Both the position numbers and the translations under genes were made by a program. The notes under the pieces are model-generated. The model was not told the origin of the DNA and did not search any database. It saw nothing but the letters and a program-made list of their open reading frames with translations. From Bradyrhizobium sp. Ghvi (GTDB lineage: Bacteria > Pseudomonadota > Alphaproteobacteria > Rhizobiales > Xanthobacteraceae): DNA of 64,000 bases. The first letter of the stretch is position 1, and each line of letters starts with the position of its first letter. The DNA lies in the NCBI RefSeq assembly GCF_900115265.1, contig NZ_FOVU01000008.1, positions 1 to 64,000 of the forward strand, written 5' to 3'. Below, in pieces: positions 52,044 to 61,235 of this stretch.

Positions 52044-52454
52044 ATGGACGCCATCATCTACCACAATCCTGCCTGCGGTACTTCGCGCAACACGCTTGCG
52101 ATGATCCGGCACGCGGGAATCGAGCCGCATGTGATCGAGTATCTGAAGACGCCGCCGTCGCGAGCGCTTTTGCAGCAGCTCGTCGCCCGCATGGGCCTTT
52201 CCGTGCGCGACCTGCTTCGCGAAAAGGGTACACCCTATGCCGAGCTCGGTCTCGGCGCCCCTGATCTGACCGACGATCAGCTCCTTGACGCCATGATGGC
52301 GCATCCGATCCTGATCAACCGTCCGATCGTGGTCACGCCAAAGGGCGTCAAGCTCTGCCGTCCTTCCGAGCAAGTGCTGGATCTCTTGCCACCGCAGCGG
52401 GGCGAGTTCGTCAAGGAAGACGGTGAGCGCGTTCAACTGGACCGCGGCGCCTGA
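52044..52454 (+). CDS. arsC: Arsenate reductase, glutaredoxin-dependent type
   Basis: A 136-residue ArsC with catalytic Cys11 in HNPACGTSRN and the downstream Arg-rich motif NRPIVVTPKG. It reduces arsenate to arsenite using glutathione/glutaredoxin. It follows arsI by 14 bp and its stop overlaps the start of the next gene (TGATG). Length is normal. Confidence 0.93.
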   Translation: MDAIIYHNPACGTSRNTLAMIRHAGIEPHVIEYLKTPPSRALLQQLVARMGLSVRDLLREKGTPYAELGLGAPDLTDDQLLDAMMAHPILINRPIVVTPKGVKLCRPSEQVLDLLPPQRGEFVKEDGERVQLDRGA

Positions 52455-53140
52455 TGCCGGGCCTCGCACAGCGCGCCGTCGCCGAATGGCTCGGAACAGC
52501 GTTCCTGCTGGCCGCGGTGGTCGGTTCGGGGATCATGGCCCAAAAGCTCGCGGGCGGGAACGTCGCGCTGGCACTGCTCTGCAACACGATCGCCACGGGC
52601 GCGATTCTCATCGTGCTGATCCTGATGTTTGCTCCCGTGTCGGGCGCTCACTTCAATCCGGCGGTGACGCTGGCCTTGGCGCTGCGCGGTGATACGGCCT
52701 GGATTGATGCGACGATCTACATCGCGGCACAAGTCGCCGGCGCAATCGTCGGCGTGTGGATCGCGCATCTGATGTTCGGGCTTTCCGTCCTCCAGACCTC
52801 GCTGACGGAACGGAGCGGGATAGGACAGTGGCTCGCCGAGGCAGTCGCAACCCTCGGCCTGTTGCTGACGATTTTGGGCGTGGCGTCACGAACCTCAGCC
52901 GCCGTTCCCTATGCGGTCGGCCTCTATATCACATCCGCTTATTGGTTCACGGCCTCGACATCGTTCGCCAATCCCGCAGTCACTATCGCCCGGTCCTTAT
53001 CCGATAGCTTTGCGGGCATCGCCCCGCACGGCGTGCCAGCCTTCATCGCCGCGCAGCTCATCGGGGCAGGCGTCGCCATACCGCTTGCGAGTTGGCTGTG
53101 GGGCGGAGCAAGCGTGAAGCACGCTTCCGCCCACGAATGA
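52454..53140 (+). CDS. aqpS: Aquaglyceroporin of the ars operon (AqpS-like)
   Basis: A 228-residue MIP channel with six membrane segments and two NPA motifs, Asn68-Pro-Ala (AHFNPAVT) and Asn173-Pro-Ala (SFANPAVT). In Sinorhizobium an aquaglyceroporin replaces the arsenite pump in an ars operon and lets arsenite made by ArsC leave the cell; the same arrangement is seen here, with no arsB or acr3. The start overlaps the arsC stop, so translation is coupled. Confidence 0.88.
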   Translation: MPGLAQRAVAEWLGTAFLLAAVVGSGIMAQKLAGGNVALALLCNTIATGAILIVLILMFAPVSGAHFNPAVTLALALRGDTAWIDATIYIAAQVAGAIVGVWIAHLMFGLSVLQTSLTERSGIGQWLAEAVATLGLLLTILGVASRTSAAVPYAVGLYITSAYWFTASTSFANPAVTIARSLSDSFAGIAPHGVPAFIAAQLIGAGVAIPLASWLWGGASVKHASAHE

Positions 53141-53275
53141 AGAGAGTGTCCAAACCGCTGGTCCCCTGTATTCTCTGACTCCCGGCGGGGACAGCAGGAA
53201 TCAGTGTGAAGCGACATCGCGCCACGACATCGACCAATCCATGTCATTCGGCTTGAACGTGAGGCCTCAGACCGG

Positions 53276-53974
53276 ATGAACGATTTCGCACGCTCCGTCG
53301 CTGCCGCGTTCGCGCTGATTGGCGAAGCCGATCCTGAGCTGCTCGGCATCGTCGCGCTGTCGGTGCGCGTCAGCCTGACGGCCAGTATCATTGCGCTGCT
53401 GATCGGCGCGCCGTTCGGCGCCCTGCTTGCTATCACCCGCTTTCGAGGGCGGCAGGTCATCATCGTGCTGACCAATGCGCTGCTCGGCCTGCCGCCGGTC
53501 GTGGTCGGGCTTGCGCTTTATCTCATGTTGTCCCGATCCGGCCCGCTCGGGACGGCGGGATTGCTGTTCACCCCCACCGCCATGGTGATCGCACAGACGC
53601 TCCTGGCCACGCCGATCGTGGTGGCGCTGGTGCACCGGCCGGCGAGCCTGCTATGGGCGGAATATGGCGACCTCGCGCGGATCGACGGCCTCTCGATCTT
53701 GCGCAGCATCGGCCTGTTGTTCGCGCTCGGCCGGACCTCGCTGCTGACCGCCTTCCTCGCCGCGTTCGGGCGCGCCATCGCCGAAGTCGGCGCCATCATC
53801 ATCGTCGGCGGCAACATCAGAGGCTTCACGCGCACGATGACGACTGCGATCGCGCTGGAGACCAGCAAGGGCGACCTGCCGCTGGCGCTCGGGCTCGGCC
53901 TGATTCTGCTCGCGCTCAGCGTCGCCGTTTCGACCGTTGCCTTCCTGCTAGTGGGACGCGTTGGGGAAAAATAG
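53276..53974 (+). CDS. tupB: Tungstate ABC transporter permease (TupB-like)
   Basis: A 232-residue permease of five or six helices with the EAA-type loop (LARIDGLSILRSIGLLFALGRTSLL) and the later AFGRAIAEVGAIIIVGGNIRG typical of tungstate/molybdate permeases. Its 3' end overlaps the convergent tupA gene by 27 bp. No ATPase (tupC) gene is in the window. Confidence 0.85.
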   Translation: MNDFARSVAAAFALIGEADPELLGIVALSVRVSLTASIIALLIGAPFGALLAITRFRGRQVIIVLTNALLGLPPVVVGLALYLMLSRSGPLGTAGLLFTPTAMVIAQTLLATPIVVALVHRPASLLWAEYGDLARIDGLSILRSIGLLFALGRTSLLTAFLAAFGRAIAEVGAIIIVGGNIRGFTRTMTTAIALETSKGDLPLALGLGLILLALSVAVSTVAFLLVGRVGEK

Positions 53975-54757
53975 CTGCTCGCCGCCAACCTTGTAGCCGG
54001 CGATGGCATCTTGGCCCTTTGGCGAGATCAGCCAGTCGATGAAGGCCTGCCCGTCCTTGGCCTTCACGTTGGGGTGTTTATCCGGATTGACCAGCATGAC
54101 GCCGTATTGGTTGAACAGCCGCTTGTCGCCCTCGGTCAGGATCGCAAGCTCACCCCGGTTCTTGAACGACAGCCAGGTGCCGCGGTCCGACAGCAGATAA
54201 GCGCTGGAGGACGACGCCATGTTCAGCGCCGGCCCCATGCCCTGGCCGATCTCGCGATACCAGCTGCCCTTAGCCGTCGCGATGTCGACGCCTGCCTCTT
54301 TCCACAATCTCAGTTCGGCGGCATGCGTGCCGGACTTGTCGCCGCGCGAGACGAACGGCGCCTTGGCCGCCGCGATCTTGCGCAGGGCATCGGCGACGTC
54401 CTTGCCGCCGGCAATGTGAGCTGGATCGCTGTTCGGTCCGACAATGACAAAGTCGTTGTACATCACGTCGAAACGCTTCACGCCCTGCCCTTCCGACATG
54501 AACTTGTCTTCCGCCACCCTGTCATGGACGAACACCACATCGGCATCGCCACGCCGACCGATATCGAGGGCCTGGCCGGTGCCGACGGCAACGACCTTCA
54601 CGTCGATGCCCTTCTCTTTCGTGAACAGCGGCAGCAGATAGCCGAACAAGCCCGATTGTTCCGTCGAGGTCGTCGACGCCACGGTGATGGTGCGATCCTG
54701 CGCGTAAGCGCATGTCGACCAGAACAGGATTGTTGCGATAGCGGCAAGCTTTCTCAT
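53948..54757 (-). CDS. tupA: Tungstate-binding periplasmic protein (TupA-like)
   Basis: A 269-residue binding protein with signal peptide (MRKLAAIATILFWSTCAYAQ) and the TupA hallmark STTSTEQSG at 28-36 plus VGTGQALDIGRRGDADVVFVHD. It would bind tungstate (or molybdate) for the TupB permease, which is encoded convergently and overlaps it at the 3' ends, an unusual arrangement since tupA usually precedes tupB. The start at 54757 gives the proper signal peptide. Tungsten or molybdenum could serve the aldehyde oxidase of the island. Confidence 0.9.
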   Translation of the reverse strand: MRKLAAIATILFWSTCAYAQDRTITVASTTSTEQSGLFGYLLPLFTKEKGIDVKVVAVGTGQALDIGRRGDADVVFVHDRVAEDKFMSEGQGVKRFDVMYNDFVIVGPNSDPAHIAGGKDVADALRKIAAAKAPFVSRGDKSGTHAAELRLWKEAGVDIATAKGSWYREIGQGMGPALNMASSSSAYLLSDRGTWLSFKNRGELAILTEGDKRLFNQYGVMLVNPDKHPNVKAKDGQAFIDWLISPKGQDAIAGYKVGGEQLFFPNASH

Positions 54758-54922
54758 GCGTCGTCCTCGAACAAGCAACGGCGACCCTCAATATCCGCTG
54801 ACAATGCAGGCGGGAACCCAGACGTTTGGCGGCAGAGAGTTGATGCAGTTGCGCCCCCATCAGCTGGAACGTCGCCGCTACAGCCGGGTTGCTGGAGCAA
54901 TGCAACGTGAAGGAGAGTCCCC

Positions 54923-55210
54923 ATGAAGACAATCATTCTGGCATCCGCCTGCGTCATGGCACTGGCGACCGGTGACGCCTTTGCGCAGACACAACCGGCG
55001 CCCGGCGCATCCGGGCAGGGCGATGTCGGACCCTCGTCGCGAGGCCCCGCAACCAAGGGAATGACGACGGGTCGGGCATCGAACATGCAGAACGAGATCA
55101 GTGACGGCAAGGGCGCTCAGTCGCCGTCCGCAGGTGGCAGCGACACGAACAACACGGGCAACCAGGCCGGTGGCGGCGCGGGTGCCAGCTCGAGTTCTGG
55201 GGGACGATAG
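54923..55210 (+). CDS. Small exported low-complexity protein
   Basis: A 95-residue protein with signal peptide (IILASACVMALATGDAFAQ) and a mature region rich in Gly, Ser, Asn, Gln and Pro, ending GASSSSGGR. GGAGAG lies before the ATG. It resembles in composition the small exported proteins at 32654 and 45921. Function unknown. Confidence 0.6.
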   Translation: MKTIILASACVMALATGDAFAQTQPAPGASGQGDVGPSSRGPATKGMTTGRASNMQNEISDGKGAQSPSAGGSDTNNTGNQAGGGAGASSSSGGR

Positions 55211-55511
55211 GCCGTAAGCTAGCAGGGAGATGAACGCGGCAGGAGCTGCAGCCCTGCTGTAGATGCGCCGTTTGTCGCCTGTAGGTTGCCCGTAACGTTC
55301 GCTTGTCAAGCGAGACCTCTTAGCACATCCGTGACGAAGACGCGCTCGCATCGATGCACTTCGAATGAATGCTACAGCACGCAAGCGCTGTGCAGATGTT
55401 CTGCAATTGGTCTCCCCTCAATTGACAGGGGTGTGACGGCCGGGCAGTTTTTCCAATTGCTGGCGAATCAGCGTTTGCCTACGGCCCTGAGTACCTCTTG
55501 GACAAGTCCCA
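55211..55511. other. Intergenic stretch, nothing recognised
   Basis: About 300 bases with no convincing gene, repeat or RNA; it includes CGGCCGGGCAGTTTTT near 55437, which is too weak to call a terminator. Confidence 0.35.
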
Positions 55512-56870
55512 GTGCTTTCGAGACTGATATCGTTGCTGAGCCGCATTCCCGCGGTGAAATGGGCGTTCAAGCGGCTTCGACCCCCGCCGCCTGGCGGCAG
55601 CATCGACGCGGCGCCGAGCGCTGCGGATGAGCAGCCGGCGATCATCGCAGAAGCTGCTCCGGCCCTGGACAGCCTCAGCACCGTGCCGATGCCCGGCGAG
55701 ACCGTCATCGAAGCGGCAGCACCTGACCGCGAGGATCACGCCACCGTCTCTGTCATCGAACAGCCCCCGTCCGCGGCCGTGATCATCGCCGCCATCGACG
55801 ATTCATCTCTGGAGACGTCGGCAGAGGTCGCGCCCATCGTCGTCGAACAGGCTTCAGTCCCTTCGATTGAGGTCGCGGGCGAGCCGGTTGATCCGCTTGA
55901 AGTCGTCAGGAGCGATCCGCCTGCGGAACGTCTGACCGAGGCTGAACCAGAGGTCGTCAACGACGCACCCGCTTCGCTTGTCGAAGTCGAGGCAATCGAC
56001 GCTCCCGAGCCGGTCGCCAGCAGCGATCTCGCCGTAGAACTCCTGGCGGATGGCGAACCCGAAATGGTGGAAGAGGCCCCGGTCTCTTCTTTCGAAGTCG
56101 AAGCGATCGAAACGGCTGAGTCGATCATCGGCAGCGATGCATCCCCGGAAACGCCTGAGGATGTCGAGCCTGTCCCGGCGGAGCAGGTCCTGGTCGCTGC
56201 TGCCGAGATGGAGACAATGTCGGGCCCGGTCGGCGAGCTCGTCGTCGAGGACGAACCGGTGTCCGCCGCTTCCGTGGCGATCGAACCGGTCGCCGTCGAC
56301 GAGGCCTCGGTCATCGTGGTCGACGCCGGGATCACCGTGCCCGCCTCCACCGAGGCCAGCGTCGACAGCGAGCCCGCTCCCAGCGTCGCAGCGGACATCG
56401 AGCCTGATGTCGCCAACGATCTTACGCCCATCGCGCCGATAGCCGCAGAAGTTGGGTCCGCGCTCGCGCCTGCTGGCGCCGCGCAGGTCGAGCCGGCTCC
56501 CGCTCCGAAGAGTCCGAGCGCGCCGAAGGTCCGGGCAAAGATCGTGGAGCCCGCCGACCGTGCCACGCTGATCCGGCAACGCTGGTCCGAGACCGGGATC
56601 AGGATGTGGAATCCGAGGCTTCACGGCACTGGCGACGCGACCTTGAACATCCAGGGCCGCATCGAGCTGCTGCCGCCCGAGCCCGGAGAGACGATGCCGC
56701 GCTACGACACGCTGGAATTCAAGATGCTCGGCGGCCAGATCGTCTGCGAGGGCGTCATCGTCGAGGCGCCCGTGCATGCGAGCCAGCGCAGCTTTACGAG
56801 GCTCGCCGAGCCGCGTGGCGCCGACCGGCCTCGCGAAGCGGTGCGGGAACGACAGGCCGCCCTCGCTTGA
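55512..56870 (+). CDS. Acidic, internally repetitive protein of unknown function
   Basis: A 452-residue protein with GTG start. A basic amphipathic N-terminus (LSRLISLLSRIPAVKWAFKR) is followed by about 320 residues rich in Ala, Glu, Val, Ser and Pro with imperfect repeats such as SLVEVEAIDAPEPVASSDLA and SSFEVEAIETAESIIGSDAS, then a conserved C-terminal region (about 350-430: RQRWSETGIRMWNPRLHGTG, PRYDTLEFKMLGGQIVCEGV). The middle looks disordered. The C-terminal part is probably the functional domain. Not recognised; no signal peptide. Confidence 0.65.
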   Translation: MLSRLISLLSRIPAVKWAFKRLRPPPPGGSIDAAPSAADEQPAIIAEAAPALDSLSTVPMPGETVIEAAAPDREDHATVSVIEQPPSAAVIIAAIDDSSLETSAEVAPIVVEQASVPSIEVAGEPVDPLEVVRSDPPAERLTEAEPEVVNDAPASLVEVEAIDAPEPVASSDLAVELLADGEPEMVEEAPVSSFEVEAIETAESIIGSDASPETPEDVEPVPAEQVLVAAAEMETMSGPVGELVVEDEPVSAASVAIEPVAVDEASVIVVDAGITVPASTEASVDSEPAPSVAADIEPDVANDLTPIAPIAAEVGSALAPAGAAQVEPAPAPKSPSAPKVRAKIVEPADRATLIRQRWSETGIRMWNPRLHGTGDATLNIQGRIELLPPEPGETMPRYDTLEFKMLGGQIVCEGVIVEAPVHASQRSFTRLAEPRGADRPREAVRERQAALA

Positions 56871-56899
56871 CCCTTCGGGGACACAACGGTCGAGCACGG

Positions 56900-57214
56900 C
56901 GCAAGCGTGAGGTGCTGTTCTTCTGCAGCGGCACCGTAGCGCTGTACCGGTTGGTGGGACAGCCGACCTATCCCGGCATCGTCGACGATTATCGCGCGAC
57001 CTTCGCCAAGGTCAAAGCGATGAGGATCGACGTGCTGCTCGGACCGCATCCCGAGGTCTACGGCATGCAGGACAAGCGCGCACAGCAGATCAAGAGCGAG
57101 ACGCCCAATCCGTTCATCAAGCCGCGCGAGCTTGCGACCTACGCGACCGGTCTGGCGGACGATTTCGACAAGGCGCTCGCCAAGCAGACCGCCGCGCTAC
57201 AGGCCGCGAAGTAG
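56900..57214 (+). pseudogene. C-terminal remnant of a subclass B3 metallo-beta-lactamase-like gene
   Basis: About 105 codons ending at 57214 read REVLFFCSGTVALYRLVGQP followed by TYPGIVDDYRATFAKVKAM and DVLLGPHPEVYGMQDKRA, the characteristic C-terminus of B3 metallo-beta-lactamases. The zinc-binding N-terminal half (HxHxDH) is missing; upstream sequence in this frame lies inside the preceding gene and is unrelated. So this is a truncated remnant, not a functional enzyme. Confidence 0.8.
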
Positions 57215-57226
57215 AAGGCGACTTCG

Positions 57227-57246
57227 CCTCTTCCCAGTGGGAGAGG
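57227..57246. repeat. Short hairpin, repeat fragment
   Basis: CCTCTTCCCAGTGGGAGAGG pairs as a short hairpin with one mismatch and resembles the arm of the repeat at 49514-49670. It follows the metallo-beta-lactamase remnant. Confidence 0.5.
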
Positions 57247-57523
57247 CTAACCGAGTGCCGTGCCAGATGTGGCAATGCGCGGCACTCGGGCCTATGGTTA
57301 GCAGAACCTAGCCGCGATCATTTCGGGACGATCTGTCGCGGGAGACAAGGCTTGCTTCCACCTCACATCCTTAACATCCCCTCACCAATGCACGCGGGCC
57401 GGCAATTCGGGACCGGCACGCAACCATAGCTGGTGTTCCCGCATGGAACCAATCTAACGCCGTCTTTACCCGCACCGTGCAACATCGCCTTCGATTTTGA
57501 AGGGATTTGGGGCACGTATTGCA

Positions 57524-59530
57524 ATGCCTGCCGTCGATTTGAGAGCTCACCTCGCCGCCGCGATACTGCTGTTTCGCGTACCGGAGGACCCGGATCTGAC
57601 GCGCGCGCAATTCGACGCCTTCTCCAAGCAGATCCCGCTGCTTTACTGCATCCTGATCAGCAACACGATCGCGGTCGCCTACACCTACTTCAACGTGGCA
57701 CCGGATTGGCTGACGATGATCGTCCCGAGCGTGCTGACGCTGCTCGCGGCGCTTCGCACGTTCTGGTGGCTGCGCCAGCGTCATCTGGTGCGCAGCGACG
57801 CCGACATCCTGCGCAATCTACGCGCCACCAACTGGATGACGCTGCCGATCGGCGCCGGCTTCACCGCCTGGTCGTTCGCGCTCTATCCTTACGGCGATCC
57901 TTTCGCCAAGAGCCAGGTCGCGTTCTACATGGCCGTGACCGTGATCGGCTGCATCTTCTCCCTGATGCATCTACGTTCGGCGGCACTGATCGTGACGCTC
58001 GTCGTCGACGTGCCCTATGTGCTGTTCTTCTGGGCCACGGGCGAGCCGACACTGAAGGGGATCGCGATCAACAATCTGCTGGTCTCCGGCGCGATGGTGA
58101 CGGTGCTGTTCATCTACTATCGCGACTTCGCCGACCTCGTTGCCAGCCGCAAATCGTTGCTGGCGCAGCAGGCGGCGACACAGGCCCTGTCGGACGAGAA
58201 TTTTCGTCTCGCCAATCTCGATGCCCTGACCGAGTTGCCGAACCGCCGCCGCTTCTTCGCCGAGCTGTCGAGCGCCTTCACTGACGCCGAGCGCAGACAC
58301 GTGCGCGTCGCGGTCGGGATCATCGACCTCGACGGCTTCAAGCCCATCAACGACAATTATGGACACTCGATCGGCGACCGCGTCCTGATCGAGGCCGGGC
58401 GCCGCATCCGCGACGTCTGCGAAGGATTTGGGCCGCAACGCGTGGAATTCGCGCGCCTGGGCGGCGACGAATTCGGCCTCGTGGTGTGCGGCGATCCCGA
58501 GGATGCCGACCTGCTGCGTCTCGGCGAGCGTATCGGCGAGCAGGTCAGGCTGCCCTACCAGCTCGACACCGCCCATACCGGCCTCTCTTGCTCGATCGGC
58601 TTTGCGCTGTATCCGCGCTCGGCGACGACGGCGGAAACGCTCTATGAATGCGCGGACTACTCACTCTACCACGCCAAGCGTCATCTGCGCGGACGGGCGG
58701 TGATCTTCTCCAGCGAGCTCGAGGCGGAGATCCGCAGCCGCGGCGTGATCGAGAATATGCTGCGCACCGCCGATTTCGACGCCGAGATGGAGCTGGTGTT
58801 CCAGCCGATCGTCGATGCCATGAGCGAGCACACCGCGGGTTTCGAGGCGCTGGCGCGCTGGCAGAGCCCCCGCCTCGGCTGGGTCTCGCCGGCTGACTTC
58901 ATTCCCGCCGCCGAGCGGATCGGCCTGATCCGTACCCTGACGCAGGCGCTGCTGGTGCGCGCGCTCGCGGCCGCCAGGACCTGGCCGGATCATACCCGCC
59001 TGTCGTTCAACCTCTCGGCGCACGACATTTGCTCGCCCGACGGCATCCTGCCGCTGATCGCCATCATCGACAAGAGCGGCGTGCCGCCGCGCCGGCTCGA
59101 CTTCGAGATAACCGAGACCGCCGTCACGTTCGACTTCGTGCGCGCGCAGCAGTCGATCGCCGCGCTGAAGGCGATGGGCTGCGGCATTTCATTGGATGAT
59201 TTTGGCACCGGCTATTCGTCGCTGAGCCACGTGCACCGCCTACCGCTGAACAAGATCAAGGTCGACCGCAGCTTCGTCGCCGACATCAACGAAAACCCGG
59301 TCAGCCACAAGATCATCAAGTCGCTCACGGGCCTGTGCGACGACATGGAGATCGCCTGCGTGGTCGAGGGCGTCGAGACTCGCGCCCAGCTCGACAGCCT
59401 GCGCCGCCTCGGATGCGACTTCGTGCAGGGCTATTACTTCGCCAAACCCATGCCCGGGGCGGCGATCGAGGATTATCTGACCAAGGAACGCGAGCGCCTG
59501 GACCAAGGCGCAGCCAAGGTCGTGGCCTGA
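57524..59530 (+). CDS. Membrane GGDEF-EAL cyclic-di-GMP protein
   Basis: A 668-residue protein: about six membrane helices in residues 30-205, then a GGDEF domain with the active motif RLGGDEFGLV (about 315-325) and an EAL domain with GFEALARW, NLSAHD, EITET, DDFGTGYSSL and KVDRSFV. Both motifs are complete, so it could be both a cyclase and a phosphodiesterase. An in-frame TTG at 57497 is an alternative start. It faces hutU with only 7 bp between stops. Confidence 0.9.
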   Translation: MPAVDLRAHLAAAILLFRVPEDPDLTRAQFDAFSKQIPLLYCILISNTIAVAYTYFNVAPDWLTMIVPSVLTLLAALRTFWWLRQRHLVRSDADILRNLRATNWMTLPIGAGFTAWSFALYPYGDPFAKSQVAFYMAVTVIGCIFSLMHLRSAALIVTLVVDVPYVLFFWATGEPTLKGIAINNLLVSGAMVTVLFIYYRDFADLVASRKSLLAQQAATQALSDENFRLANLDALTELPNRRRFFAELSSAFTDAERRHVRVAVGIIDLDGFKPINDNYGHSIGDRVLIEAGRRIRDVCEGFGPQRVEFARLGGDEFGLVVCGDPEDADLLRLGERIGEQVRLPYQLDTAHTGLSCSIGFALYPRSATTAETLYECADYSLYHAKRHLRGRAVIFSSELEAEIRSRGVIENMLRTADFDAEMELVFQPIVDAMSEHTAGFEALARWQSPRLGWVSPADFIPAAERIGLIRTLTQALLVRALAAARTWPDHTRLSFNLSAHDICSPDGILPLIAIIDKSGVPPRRLDFEITETAVTFDFVRAQQSIAALKAMGCGISLDDFGTGYSSLSHVHRLPLNKIKVDRSFVADINENPVSHKIIKSLTGLCDDMEIACVVEGVETRAQLDSLRRLGCDFVQGYYFAKPMPGAAIEDYLTKERERLDQGAAKVVA

Positions 59531-59537
59531 GGCAGCG

Positions 59538-61208
59538 CTAGGTCGAGAGGCTCGGCAGATCGAGCCCCATGGCACGGGCGCAGTCGATCGCGAGGTCGTA
59601 GCCCGCGTCGGCATGGCGCATGACGCCGCTGGCGGGATCGTTCCAGAGCACGCGCGCGATGCGCTTTGCCGCTTCCGGCGTACCGTCGGCGACGATCACC
59701 ATGCCGGCATGCTGGGAATAGCCGATGCCGACGCCGCCGCCATGATGCAGTGATACCCAGGTCGCGCCGCTGGCGCAATTGAGCAGCGCGTTGAGCAGCG
59801 GCCAGTCCGACACCGCATCCGATCCGTCCATCATCGCCTCGGTCTCGCGGTTCGGGCTCGCCACCGAGCCGCTGTCGAGATGATCGCGGCCGATCACGAT
59901 CGGCGCCTTCAATTCGCCGCGCGCGACCATCTCGTTGAAGGCGAGCCCAAGACGATCGCGATCGCCCAGGCCAACCCAGCAAATCCGCGCCGGCAGGCCC
60001 TGGAACTTGATGCGCTCTTTGGCCATGTCGAGCCAATTGTGCAGATGCTTGTCGCCAGGCATCAGCTCCTTGACCTTGGCGTCGGTCTTGTAGATGTCCT
60101 CGGGATCGCCGGACAGCGCGGCCCAGCGGAACGGCCCCACGCCGCGGCAGAACAACGGGCGGATATAGGCGGGCACGAAGCCGGGGAAATCGAAGGCATT
60201 CTTCAGGCCCATGTCTTGTGCCATCTGGCGGATGTTGTTGCCGTAGTCGAGCGTCGGAATGCCCTGCGCATGGAAATCCAGCATGGCCTGGACGTGCTCG
60301 ACCATCGACATCTTCGAGGCGCGCTCCACCGTCTTCGGATCGGATGCGCGCTTGGCTTCCCAATCGGTCAGGGTCCAGCCTTTCGGCAAATAGCCGTTGA
60401 TCGGATCATGCGCGCTGGTCTGGTCCGTGACGATGTCGGGCTTGACGCCGCGGCGGACCAGCTCCGGAAAGATTTCCGCGGCATTGCCGAGCAGGCCGAC
60501 CGAAATCGCCTTCTTGGTTTTCGCGGCGTCCGCCATCATCGCGAGCGCTTCGTCGAGCGTCGCGGCCTGGCGATCGAGATAGCCGGTGCGCAAACGCATC
60601 TCGATGCGGCTTGGCTGACATTCGACCGCGAGCATCGAGGCGCCCGCCATGGTCGCCGCCAGCGGCTGCGCACCGCCCATACCGCCGAGACCGGCAGTGA
60701 GGATCCATTTACCGGCGAGGTTACCGCCATAGTGGCGGCGCCCGACCTCGACAAAGGTCTCGTAGGTGCCCTGCACGATGCCCTGGCTGCCGATGTAGAT
60801 CCAGGAGCCCGCCGTCATCTGGCCGTACATCATCAGCCCCTGACGATCGAGCTCGTTGAAATGGTCGAGTGTCGCCCAATGCGGCACGATGTTGGAATTG
60901 GCGATCAAGACGCGCGGCGCATCTGCGTGAGTACGGAAGATGCCGACCGGCTTGCCCGACTGGACCAACAGGGTTTGATCGGCTTCGAGCTTACGCAACG
61001 CATTTGTGATCCGGTCAAAACTCTCCCAGTCACGTGCGGCGCGGCCGATACCGCCATAGACGACGAGTTCGCTCGGGCGCTCCGCGACGTCAGGGTCGAG
61101 ATTGTTCATGAGCATTCGGAGCGGCGCTTCCGTCAGCCAGCTCTTGGCGCTGATGTCGCTGCCACGGGGCGCGCGGATGGTGCGGTCATTGTCCAGTCGG
61201 CGGTTCAT
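59538..61208 (-). CDS. hutU: Urocanate hydratase
   Basis: A 556-residue enzyme of histidine catabolism that hydrates urocanate to imidazolone propionate using tightly bound NAD. Family motifs ILTAGLGGMGGAQPLA, DQTSAHDPINGYLPKGW, FCRGVGPFRWAALSG and VSLHHGGGVGIGYSQHAG are intact. The ATG at 61208 gives the normal length; a GTG at 61217 is an alternative. It is the last gene of the order hutI, hutH, hutU on the minus strand, 28 bp after hutH. Confidence 0.96.
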   Translation of the reverse strand: MNRRLDNDRTIRAPRGSDISAKSWLTEAPLRMLMNNLDPDVAERPSELVVYGGIGRAARDWESFDRITNALRKLEADQTLLVQSGKPVGIFRTHADAPRVLIANSNIVPHWATLDHFNELDRQGLMMYGQMTAGSWIYIGSQGIVQGTYETFVEVGRRHYGGNLAGKWILTAGLGGMGGAQPLAATMAGASMLAVECQPSRIEMRLRTGYLDRQAATLDEALAMMADAAKTKKAISVGLLGNAAEIFPELVRRGVKPDIVTDQTSAHDPINGYLPKGWTLTDWEAKRASDPKTVERASKMSMVEHVQAMLDFHAQGIPTLDYGNNIRQMAQDMGLKNAFDFPGFVPAYIRPLFCRGVGPFRWAALSGDPEDIYKTDAKVKELMPGDKHLHNWLDMAKERIKFQGLPARICWVGLGDRDRLGLAFNEMVARGELKAPIVIGRDHLDSGSVASPNRETEAMMDGSDAVSDWPLLNALLNCASGATWVSLHHGGGVGIGYSQHAGMVIVADGTPEAAKRIARVLWNDPASGVMRHADAGYDLAIDCARAMGLDLPSLST

Positions 61209-61235
61209 GCGGAACACCCCTCAGTCAAGTCTAGT

